Shown: positions 1 through 6,841 of the stretch, piece after piece
How positions within the stretch are numbered: position 1 is the first letter of the stretch
Layout of the letters: every line of letters starts with the position of its first letter
Origin: Candidatus Omnitrophota bacterium
GTDB lineage: Bacteria; Hinthialibacterota; Hinthialibacteria; Hinthialibacterales; JAKPRU01
DNA length: 36,600 nucleotides
Direction of reading: 5' to 3'
NCBI GenBank assembly: GCA_029570205.1
Contig: JAKQSI010000130.1
Coordinates: forward strand, 1-36,600
Made by a program: the position numbers and the translations under genes
Notes under the pieces: model-generated
The model's input: the letters and a program-made list of their open reading frames with translations, nothing else
Told to the model about the DNA's origin: nothing
Databases searched by the model: none

Positions 1-166
1 TCAACCCGTCCACATCCTCTTCCTCAAAACGGTGAATCCCTTTGTACCCCGTCTTTCGGCTGATTCCGTAACACCGGCACAAATCCGATATCGTGTATTC
101 TCCACTCAAATACTCTCCGATAAACCGAATCCGTTCTTCCATGGCACTGCTTTCCTTCCATGGCAT
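1..166 (-). CDS. IS481-like transposase, N-terminal part (runs off left edge)
   Basis: The minus strand is open from an ATG at 166 to the window edge, giving 55 codons. It begins MPWKESSAMEERIRFIG and continues with LCRCYGISRKTGYKGIHRF. This matches the start of IS481/integrase-core transposases: an MPWK opening, then a winged helix-turn-helix with a YGISRKTGYK recognition helix that binds the element ends. The catalytic DDE domain would lie outside the window. A strong ribosome site, AAAGGAGG, sits 6 bases before the ATG. The usual W of YKW is G here, which may mean drift. Whether the element is intact cannot be seen. Confidence 0.8.
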   Translation of the reverse strand, partial: MPWKESSAMEERIRFIGEYLSGEYTISDLCRCYGISRKTGYKGIHRFEEEDVDGL

Positions 167-201
167 AGGCCGCCTCCTTTCCGGCTGCTATCCCATGCCA
201 A

Positions 202-247
202 TCTGTTACCCATGTGATCGGTCTATTCTGTTACCTATGTGATCGGT
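202..247. repeat. Iterated end sequence of the IS481-like element
   Basis: A 21-base sequence, TCTGTTACCCATGTGATCGG plus T, occurs at 202-222 and again at 227-247 with one mismatch, giving a 25-base period. It lies just upstream of the transposase start, between the transposase and the first pseudopilin gene. Iterated TGTTACC-type motifs at this place are consistent with transposase binding sites in the element's terminal region. The exact outer boundary and any target duplication cannot be set because the other end is outside the window. Confidence 0.6.
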
Positions 248-321
248 TCATATCCACCGTGCATGGTCTACGCCACCGTCAACAGGTTGGAAAACCCCCA
301 AAAGAATTTCTCCCCTCCGTC

Positions 322-350
322 TTGACAATTTCTCTCCGGTGCGGTATTCA
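322..350 (+). promoter_or_regulatory. Sigma70-like promoter before the first pseudopilin gene
   Basis: A perfect -35 box TTGACA (322-327) is followed after 17 bases by TATTCA (345-350), a partial -10 box. It lies 46 bases before the GTG start of the pseudopilin gene at 396 and outside the iterated IS end. The -10 match is only moderate. Confidence 0.5.
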
Positions 351-395
351 TAAAACCGTACTTTACAACTCATTGGGACCGCAAAGGAGTTCGCC

Positions 396-1049
396 GTGCA
401 TCGTCGAGGGTTTACATTGATTGAACTTCTGATTGTGGTTGCGATCATCGGTATACTGGCCGCGATTGCGGTGCCTAATTTCTTGAACGCTCAACAGAAA
501 GCCAAAATCAGCCGGACCGTGGCGGATATGCGTGCGGTCTCCCAGGCCATTCTCCAGTTTCAAGTGGAACGCGGCACCATGCTGATCGACTTCTGGGATG
601 ATGGAACACCCTGGTCCCATGAGCGTTGGGTCAATTTCTTCAGTAAGGTCGGTCCGGATCCTCTTGCCACTTACCATCGCTTCGAGGAATGTTTCTATCC
701 TCTCACCAGCCCGGTTTCTTATCTGTCATCCGTTCCCCATGATCCCTTCGCTGTTTCCGTTCACTCGGTGGGATTCAGCGCGGATGAACAGGGACTTTCG
801 TATATCTATAATGATGAAGACCCTGAAGGAATCGCGAACGGCAGCCCCGGGAACTATGGAGTCGCAGTCAAACCGGCGCTCAGACCGGGAGATCATTTTC
901 TGGTCAGTATCGGGCCGGATGGCTATATCGGGATCAACAGCAGCGGCGACAAGCGTGGAACCCCGTATGATCCCTCCAATGGCGTCGCCAGCAAGGGGGA
1001 TTTGATTCGGCGCGGCGATGGCGGAGTGGCGTACGACCCCTACCGCTGA
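396..1049 (+). CDS. GspG-like pseudopilin (prepilin-type N-terminus)
   Basis: A protein of 217 residues starting MHRRGFTLIELLIVV. It has the short basic leader, G-FTLIE cleavage site and conserved Glu5 of type IV prepilins and type II secretion pseudopilins, followed by a helix ending in AVPNFLNAQ. It would be cleaved and N-methylated by a prepilin peptidase at the inner membrane and added to a periplasmic pseudopilus. The C-terminal half has a GPDG segment and a YDPSNGVASKGDL motif shared with the other three pseudopilins in this window. The GTG start is supported by AAAGGAG six bases upstream; no in-frame ATG near this position fits the leader. No secretion or pilus machinery genes are adjacent, so its assembly system is unknown. 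Confidence 0.88.
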   Translation: MHRRGFTLIELLIVVAIIGILAAIAVPNFLNAQQKAKISRTVADMRAVSQAILQFQVERGTMLIDFWDDGTPWSHERWVNFFSKVGPDPLATYHRFEECFYPLTSPVSYLSSVPHDPFAVSVHSVGFSADEQGLSYIYNDEDPEGIANGSPGNYGVAVKPALRPGDHFLVSIGPDGYIGINSSGDKRGTPYDPSNGVASKGDLIRRGDGGVAYDPYR

Positions 1050-1118
1050 TCGGGAACAGCCGGATTCTTCGGCCAAGAACGGTAAGTTTCCAGTTCGTTA
1101 TCAGGAGGCCGATCGATA

Positions 1119-1679
1119 ATGCGCCGTCCGAGAGCGTTCACGCTGATCGAATTGCTCATTGTTGTGGCCATCATCGGCATTCTTGCCGCGATTGCCGTGC
1201 CGAATTTCCTGAATGCCCGCATCCGGGCGAAAGTTGCGCGGGCACAGGCGGATGAGCAGGCCATCGGAGTCGCGCTCGAGACCTATCGTTTGGATCAGAA
1301 TAACTACCCCGAAGGAACCGCTTCTGCCGGTGCAGGGTTCGGTCTGGATCGGCTCACTTCCCCGGTCGCTTACATGGGAAGCCTGCCCACCGATCCGTTC
1401 GAGTACAAATTCGATGTCAAGGCGGACGGATATGCGTGGTTTCCCGAGATTGTGCCGAATTACGTTTATTTCTACACAAAAGGGGGACGGAGTGATCTGA
1501 GCCGGGATTACTTTGTCAATATCGGCGTAATGAAAGACCCGAACGGGCCGGTTCCCCGCATTGTCGATAAATGGCAGTTGCGCAGTATTGGCCCGAATGC
1601 GCAGGGAGACTACGCAATTGCCTATGACATGAGCAACGGGCTGATGAGTATCGGCGATATTTGCCGCTTCGGGCCTTGA
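1119..1679 (+). CDS. GspG-like pseudopilin
   Basis: A protein of 186 residues starting MRRPRAFTLIELLIVV, with an AVPNFLNAR helix end. Its N-terminus is nearly identical to the preceding gene, so the two are paralogues, but the residue before the cleavage site is Ala instead of Gly. The C-terminus has SIGPNAQGD followed by YDMSNGLMSIGDI, the same signature as its neighbour. CAGGAGG lies ten bases before the ATG. The 69-base gap to the previous gene suggests co-transcription. It converges on mfd with only 19 bases between the stop codons, and no clear terminator is visible there. It is probably a minor pseudopilin of a secretion or pilus-like fibre. Confidence 0.87.
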   Translation: MRRPRAFTLIELLIVVAIIGILAAIAVPNFLNARIRAKVARAQADEQAIGVALETYRLDQNNYPEGTASAGAGFGLDRLTSPVAYMGSLPTDPFEYKFDVKADGYAWFPEIVPNYVYFYTKGGRSDLSRDYFVNIGVMKDPNGPVPRIVDKWQLRSIGPNAQGDYAIAYDMSNGLMSIGDICRFGP

Positions 1680-1698
1680 TTCGCAGTCCGGTTACCGA

Positions 1699-4600
1699 TT
1701 ACCTGAAAACCCCCAATCTCTTTCCATCGAATCGCCGGTTTTTCTTCTTCTGCGGTTTTTCCGCAGCGGGTTCGGATTTGGGAATGGGTTCATTGGTGGG
1801 AGGCTGTTGCAACTCCGCGATCAGGTTCAGCATTTTCGCGGGCAGGTTGTTCCCCCCGGTTCTGTCTTCCACATCAATCACAATGTTCTCATCCCGGGTG
1901 GAAATGGTGAGTTTCAGTCCGTTCTTGCTGTCCATCTGCAAAACGCGAGTCGGATTGAATTTCTCGACCTGCGTGGTGTGGTAAATCAGGTGTCCGCGAT
2001 TCTTGCCGACATTGACCACCTCAAATCCCGCCTCATGTCCGGCCACCCGCAGGTGAAGGCCGAGCAGAAGACGCTCCACTTCCTCCGGGGGCTTCCCATA
2101 GATGTCGGTCAGTTCTTCTCGAAAATCCTCTATTTCCTCCGCCTTGAGGATTTTCAGCGCCCGCTGGTGAAGCGTCATCCGCTGCTGATTGCTCTCCACG
2201 TAATACGGCGGAATAACTCCCTTCGGCGCCATTTCCAAACTCGTTTCCCAGATTTCCGTCGCCTGCTTTTTCCCTTTCAAACGGGCAACGGTTTCGCGCA
2301 AAAGTTTGCTGTACAGGTCGAACCCAATAGCGGCAATATGCCCATGCTGCTGCCGACCCAGGATATTCCCGATTCCCCGAATCTCCATATCCCGCATGGC
2401 GATCTGGTATCCCGCTCCAAGCTCGTTATGTTCCTGAATCGCCAACAGGCGGCGTCTCGCGATGGCCGTCAGGGTCCGTTTCGAGGGAACCAGCAGGTAG
2501 CAGTAAGCCCGGTGACGGTCACGGCCCACCCGTCCACGCAGCTGATACAGCTGTGCCAGTCCGAAATGGTCCGCCCGGTTCACAATGATCGTGTTGACAT
2601 TGGGAATATCCAAACCGTTTTCGATGATCGTGGTCGCCACCAGCACATCGTATTCCCCGCGAATAAAGCGCGTCATAATGGCCTCCAGTTCCCGCTCCGA
2701 CATCTGACCATGAGCGATGGCGATCCGCGCTTCCGGGACAATTCGCTGAATCAGGCTCGCCATGGAAACGATACTTTCCACCCTGTTGTGGACCAGGTAT
2801 ACCTGCCCCTCGCGGGCCATTTCGCGAAGGATCGCTTTCTCAATCACCTCTTTCGACCATTCCATGACATACGTTTCGATGGGGAGCCGGTTTTTCGGAG
2901 GTGTGTTGACAACACTCATATCCCGAATGCCGGACAGAGAAAGGTACAGTGTGCGCGGGATGGGCGTCGCGGTCAGTGTCAGCGTATCGACCAACATTCG
3001 AAGTTGGCGAAGTCGTTCCTTGTGCTTCACTCCGAACCGCTGTTCCTCATCAATAATCACAAGCCCCAAGTCCGCAAATCCGACGTCCTTTGAAAGGAGT
3101 CGATGTGTGCCGACCACAATGTCGATCTTATTCTCTCTCAAGTCCCTCACGATATTCTTCTGTTCGACCGGCGAACGGAACCGGGAAAGCATTTCAACAC
3201 GGACCGGGTAATCCGCCAGGCGTTCGCGGAACGTATTGAAGTGCTGTTGCGCCAGAATGGTGGTCGGAACAAGCACAGCGACCTGTTTGCCGTCCATTAC
3301 TGCCTTGAATGCCGCGCGGATGGCAACTTCCGTTTTCCCGAATCCGACATCCCCGCAGATCAGGCGGTCCATCGGTTCCGGCGCTTCCATATCCCGCTTC
3401 ACCTCCTCAATGGATCGCCACTGATCGGGAGTTTCCTCATACAGAAAGGCGGATTCGAACTCATGCTGCCAGGGCGTGTCGGAGGCAAATCCATGGCCTT
3501 TTTTCATCTCGCGGGTCGCATAGATTTCCAGGAGTTCCCCAGCCATATCCTCTATCGCCTGCCTTGCCCGGCTTTTGGATTTCTCCCAGGTCTTGGTTCC
3601 CAAATGCGCCAGGACGGGCGGATTCGCCTCGCTTCCGATATAGCGCCCGACCCGGTCGATCTGGTCGATGGGCACATAAAGAACATCACGATCGGCATAC
3701 TCCAATTCGAGGTATTCGCCGGTCTTCCCACCGGTCGAAAGGGCTTTCAGTCCCCGAAACTTGCCGATTCCATGGTCGATATGAACCACAAAATCACCGG
3801 GACTCAGTTCCACAAGGTCCACAACCGGCAGCGCAATACCTTCCCGGTGCGGAGTTCGGAACCGACGGTATCGACCAAAAACTTCACGGTCCGTAATCAA
3901 ATCAAGACGCAGCAGCGGGACGGTGAATCCACGGCAGAGTTCTCCCACCAGTGTGTGCAAATCACCCGGATTGTCCGGCAAATGCTGGTTCCTTGCGACA
4001 TGAGCCACCAGCTCCTGAAAGCGCGTCTCCTGGCCTTTGTTGTCGCAGATAACAAACGTGGATCTTCCTTCCACAGCTCCGTTGAGAATCTGCAAAATGC
4101 GATCCGAGGAGTCCTCCGCGGTGAATGTCGGACTCTGGGTGCCGCAATTGACCGTGTCCGGTTCGGGAGGCAGGAAAAACTCCGTGAGATGGAGGCATCG
4201 CGCTTTTTTGCATAAATCCGAAAATTCGCTCGGATGCAGGTAAAGTTCCTCCGGCGAGCGCAAAAGAAGCCTCTGGTGCGGATGCAGTTCTTCTTCACCC
4301 AGCACCAATTCCTCTTGCTCGCGCCCTTCCAGCGCCTCGCGATATCCCCGATTCACAAGCGCAAAATAGGTTTCCAGCTCATTCTCGATCCGCTCCGGCT
4401 CATCCAGGACAATCAGAGGATTCGGCAAAAGTGAGGTGAGATAGTCCACCAGCGGCTTCTCCTCTTTTTCAAGCGCGCGGGCGATCAGCAGATCTTCATT
4501 ACTGGGATACAGATGGACCTCTTCCATTCTCTCGACGGATCGCTGCGTGGAAACATCAAACGTTCGGATGGAATCCACTTCATCCCCGAAGAACTCGATT

Positions 4601-5229
4601 CGAACAGCGCTGTGAAACGAAAGCGGGTAAATATCCAGGATGCCGCCACGGATAGAAAAATCGCCGCGTCGCGAGACCAGTTCCCGGAATTCATAGCCTT
4701 GCTCAACCAGCCATCGACCGACAGATTCCCGGTCCGCTTCCCGGCCGACCTGGAATACCAGACCCATTTCCGGGAACCGCGCCGGAGGCAGACCACGTTT
4801 CAACAGGGCCGGGGCGCAGGTCACAATAACCGTCGGTGTCCGGGGCGCATCGATTCGCCACCACTGCTCCCAGGCGTGACGGATCGTCAACATGCGTTCA
4901 AGACGAACGGTGAGTTCGGGACTTTGTGCCTCATAAGGAAGCACTTCCGGATGCGGATAAACAAGGACCTCTACCGGAAAATCCGTCTCCTGGAGAAAAA
5001 AACTGAGATCGTCCAGATGATGATAAATCTCCGATTGCTCCGCTGTTATGAACAGGATCGGCCGGTCGAGTGTCAGAGCAAGGTGCGAAACCACAAGCGC
5101 TTTTGAGGAACCGGCCAATTGTCCGGCCGAAGTGCCTTGTGAATCGGCACACCTCTCCGCGATCGTACGGAATGCCTCGGTATTCCGTATTTTGTCCAGC
5201 GCCTTGCGAAAAAGTCTTGAGTTCTGCAT
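1699..5229 (-). CDS. mfd: Transcription-repair coupling factor Mfd
   Basis: A protein of about 1176 residues, near the usual length of Mfd. Mfd binds RNA polymerase stalled at DNA damage, pushes it forward with a RecG-like translocase, and recruits UvrA. The order is complete: a UvrB-like N-terminal region (about 1-340), an RNA-polymerase interaction region around 475-545 with VVHIDHGIGKF, helicase motif I GDVGFGKT at 626-633, the DEEQ box at 727-730, the TATPIPRT and RGRVGR helicase motifs, and a C-terminal TRCF domain. An upstream TTG at 5244 is in frame, but the ATG at 5229 is preferred because homologues start close to the RLFRKAL segment; neither has a good ribosome site. It is transcribed away from the exb operon. 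Confidence 0.96.
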   Translation of the reverse strand: MQNSRLFRKALDKIRNTEAFRTIAERCADSQGTSAGQLAGSSKALVVSHLALTLDRPILFITAEQSEIYHHLDDLSFFLQETDFPVEVLVYPHPEVLPYEAQSPELTVRLERMLTIRHAWEQWWRIDAPRTPTVIVTCAPALLKRGLPPARFPEMGLVFQVGREADRESVGRWLVEQGYEFRELVSRRGDFSIRGGILDIYPLSFHSAVRIEFFGDEVDSIRTFDVSTQRSVERMEEVHLYPSNEDLLIARALEKEEKPLVDYLTSLLPNPLIVLDEPERIENELETYFALVNRGYREALEGREQEELVLGEEELHPHQRLLLRSPEELYLHPSEFSDLCKKARCLHLTEFFLPPEPDTVNCGTQSPTFTAEDSSDRILQILNGAVEGRSTFVICDNKGQETRFQELVAHVARNQHLPDNPGDLHTLVGELCRGFTVPLLRLDLITDREVFGRYRRFRTPHREGIALPVVDLVELSPGDFVVHIDHGIGKFRGLKALSTGGKTGEYLELEYADRDVLYVPIDQIDRVGRYIGSEANPPVLAHLGTKTWEKSKSRARQAIEDMAGELLEIYATREMKKGHGFASDTPWQHEFESAFLYEETPDQWRSIEEVKRDMEAPEPMDRLICGDVGFGKTEVAIRAAFKAVMDGKQVAVLVPTTILAQQHFNTFRERLADYPVRVEMLSRFRSPVEQKNIVRDLRENKIDIVVGTHRLLSKDVGFADLGLVIIDEEQRFGVKHKERLRQLRMLVDTLTLTATPIPRTLYLSLSGIRDMSVVNTPPKNRLPIETYVMEWSKEVIEKAILREMAREGQVYLVHNRVESIVSMASLIQRIVPEARIAIAHGQMSERELEAIMTRFIRGEYDVLVATTIIENGLDIPNVNTIIVNRADHFGLAQLYQLRGRVGRDRHRAYCYLLVPSKRTLTAIARRRLLAIQEHNELGAGYQIAMRDMEIRGIGNILGRQQHGHIAAIGFDLYSKLLRETVARLKGKKQATEIWETSLEMAPKGVIPPYYVESNQQRMTLHQRALKILKAEEIEDFREELTDIYGKPPEEVERLLLGLHLRVAGHEAGFEVVNVGKNRGHLIYHTTQVEKFNPTRVLQMDSKNGLKLTISTRDENIVIDVEDRTGGNNLPAKMLNLIAELQQPPTNEPIPKSEPAAEKPQKKKNRRFDGKRLGVFR

Positions 5230-5260
5230 GGAGTAATACGACAACTAGAAAACACACATA

Positions 5261-5291
5261 GCCCGGGTTCGTCGGAAACCGGGCACTTTTT
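5261..5291 (+). terminator. GC-rich hairpin with T run in the mfd-exb intergenic region
   Basis: GCCCGG...CCGGGC (5261-5284) forms a hairpin with a short inner extension and one bulge, followed by TTTTT at 5287-5291 on the plus strand. No plus-strand gene ends here, so it may stop antisense transcripts leaving mfd, or be part of the mfd 5' leader when read on the minus strand. The base pairing is clear; the role is uncertain. Confidence 0.45.
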
Positions 5292-5407
5292 CAGTATATC
5301 ATTCAAGCCTTTTTCGCGAAACCACGTCCTCAAGATATGGCCTGTGGGCTGAAATTGGGGGCTGCGTTCGGATTTTGGTCGTAAACTTGAGTTGACGTTA
5401 CTCCCAG

Positions 5408-5436
5408 TTGTCATTGGCGTTAGAATGTATTACGAT
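5408..5436 (+). promoter_or_regulatory. Sigma70-like promoter of the exbB-exbD-TPR-VWA operon
   Basis: TTGTCA (5408-5413) and TACGAT (5431-5436) are separated by exactly 17 bases, with 5/6 and 4/6 matches to consensus. The predicted start, near 5443, coincides with the first hairpin of the leader and lies about 150 bases before the exbB start codon. Confidence 0.55.
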
Positions 5437-5442
5437 GCACCT

Positions 5443-5596
5443 GTTTGCCTGACAGCGAGGCAAAAGATTCGGGGGAAATCGCCCGCACCGTGGAGCGGTC
5501 CCCCAATCCGTTTCGATAAGCACGTGCAATTCACAAACCGCAGGCGCCAAGGTCCCGCGCAGGGGGCAGCCGGATCGGACAGAAATCGGGAACCAA
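5443..5596 (+). ncRNA. Structured 5' leader of the exb operon
   Basis: The leader opens with a perfect 7-bp hairpin, TTTGCCT (5444-5450) with AGGCAAA (5458-5464). A second hairpin spans 5466-5508: GATT-GGGGG pairs with CCCCC-AATC and an inner CCGC pairs with GCGG. The rest (5509-5596) is GC-rich and may also fold. I do not recognise it as a known riboswitch or small RNA class. Together with the hairpin at 5261 and the promoter, it accounts for the 350-base gap between mfd and exbB. The structure is visible; the regulatory role is inferred. Confidence 0.4.
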
Positions 5597-6346
5597 ATGG
5601 ACGGCAAATTGTTGATCTTCAAGCAATTCCCACGGAGAACTTTCTGGATTGCGGCAATGCTGTTTTATTCATTGCCCGGCCTGTGTCAGGAGTCATCACC
5701 CGAATTGGCCGACGAGGGCATGACTCTCTATGAGTTATTAAAAGCCGGCGGATGGACCATGGTTCCTCTTGCATTGCTTTCGCTGCTTGCCTTGGGGCTG
5801 ATTTTCTACTTCTTCTTCGCATTGACCCAACGCCGTCTCATGCCGAACGATCTCTTTCTCCAACTGCGGGGGCTGGCTCGTGATGCGCGATGGGATGATG
5901 TGTACCGGATCTGCAATGTCACACGCGGACCGCTGCCGAGCATGATTATGTCCGGTATCCGGCAGGCGGAAATAGACCCCAATAACATTGTAGAGGCCAT
6001 GCAGAACGCCGGAGACCGGGAAGTGCAAAAAATTATGCGCCAGGTTCGTTATCTCTCCGAAGTGGCCACTATCGCCCCCCTCCTGGGACTGCTTGGAACG
6101 GTGCTCGGAATGATTGATGCGTTCAGTTTCATCGCGGTCGATATCAGCATGGCCAAGCCCGTTACGCTTGCCATGGCGGTCGCCAAGGCTCTTGTGACCA
6201 CGGCCGTCGGACTGATTATTGCCATCCCCGCCATGGCGTTCTATTTCTATTTTCGCGGGCGAGTCCAGTCCATTTTCTCTCGCATCGAGGAAGCCGCGCA
6301 GGAGCTGGCCGATCGGATTCGCCAGGAACCACCGGGCAGGAGATGA
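5597..6346 (+). CDS. exbB: MotA/TolQ/ExbB-family proton channel protein
   Basis: A protein of 249 residues. After a signal-like N-terminal segment (about 14-32) it has a membrane helix near 53-75, a cytoplasmic loop, and two C-terminal helices. The helices carry LLGLLGTVLGMIDAF, with the pore threonine at T168, and LVTTAVGLIIAIPAMA with T201/T202, which mark the ExbB/TolQ family. ExbB pentamers with ExbD dimers form an inner-membrane channel that turns proton flow into work on a TonB or TolA-like protein. It is the first gene of a four-gene operon; exbD starts 6 bases after its stop. The Shine-Dalgarno sequence is weak. TolQ is an alternative name, since the two subfamilies cannot be told apart by eye. 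Confidence 0.9.
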   Translation: MDGKLLIFKQFPRRTFWIAAMLFYSLPGLCQESSPELADEGMTLYELLKAGGWTMVPLALLSLLALGLIFYFFFALTQRRLMPNDLFLQLRGLARDARWDDVYRICNVTRGPLPSMIMSGIRQAEIDPNNIVEAMQNAGDREVQKIMRQVRYLSEVATIAPLLGLLGTVLGMIDAFSFIAVDISMAKPVTLAMAVAKALVTTAVGLIIAIPAMAFYFYFRGRVQSIFSRIEEAAQELADRIRQEPPGRR

Positions 6347-6352
6347 ACAATC

Positions 6353-6784
6353 ATGAGACTCGGCAGACACATGATGGAGGAAGAACCGATCTTCATGATG
6401 GCTCCCATGATCGATATCGTTTTCTTGCTCCTGATATTCTTTTTGACAACCTCTCTCTTTGCCCGAATGGAGAATGAGCTCTCCATCACGGTGCCGACAG
6501 CAGACCAATCGCAGCCCCCTCGCCGCACTCCCGGCGAGATCATCATCAACCTCACCAAAGAGGGAACCATTATAGTAAATCAACGCCGGCTGGAACTCGA
6601 CCAGCTGGAGGATATCCTGGTCAAGATCGGTAAACTATATAAGGATCAGTCGGTGATTATTCGGGGAGACAAGGACGCCCTGTTCGGTCGAGCTGTTGCC
6701 ATTTTGGATGCCTGTGCAAAAGCCGGGATCTGGAACGTGTCATTCGCCGCCGTCCAGAGCGAACTCGGAGCCTCTCAGGGATGA
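6353..6784 (+). CDS. exbD: ExbD/TolR-family biopolymer transport protein
   Basis: A protein of 143 residues: a short cytoplasmic N-terminus, one membrane helix (about 18-37) and a periplasmic domain. The helix starts MAPMIDIVFLLLIFFLTTS, in which D21 corresponds to the proton-carrying Asp25 of E. coli ExbD and Asp23 of TolR. The periplasmic part ends with the usual IRGDKDALFGRAVAILDAC segment seen in ExbD/TolR. AGGAG overlaps the end of exbB, so translation is probably coupled. It forms the channel with the upstream ExbB. All residues needed for proton conduction that I can check are present. Confidence 0.92.
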   Translation: MRLGRHMMEEEPIFMMAPMIDIVFLLLIFFLTTSLFARMENELSITVPTADQSQPPRRTPGEIIINLTKEGTIIVNQRRLELDQLEDILVKIGKLYKDQSVIIRGDKDALFGRAVAILDACAKAGIWNVSFAAVQSELGASQG

Positions 6785-6841
6785 TGGTCTCCCCCTGGAA
6801 TCGAAACAGGGAGGCGGATCGACAAAGCGTTCGAGGTCAAT

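Noticed and set aside
1807-3093. 428-codon plus-strand open frame opposite mfd
   Set aside because: It is antisense to the conserved helicase core of mfd, has no recognisable domain and no ribosome site; a shadow of mfd codon use.
3103-4215. 370-codon plus-strand open frame opposite mfd
   Set aside because: Antisense to the middle of mfd, His/Arg-rich composition typical of a shadow frame.
5443-5596. 6S RNA, SRP RNA or a cyclic-di-GMP riboswitch
   Set aside because: The hairpins do not show the central bubble of 6S, the GGAAGCAGC-type loops of SRP RNA or the conserved core of the cyclic-di-GMP riboswitch, so only a structured leader is claimed.
5738-6583. 281-codon minus-strand open frame opposite exbB/exbD
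   Set aside because: The His- and Gly-rich composition and lack of domains mark it as the complement of the channel genes.
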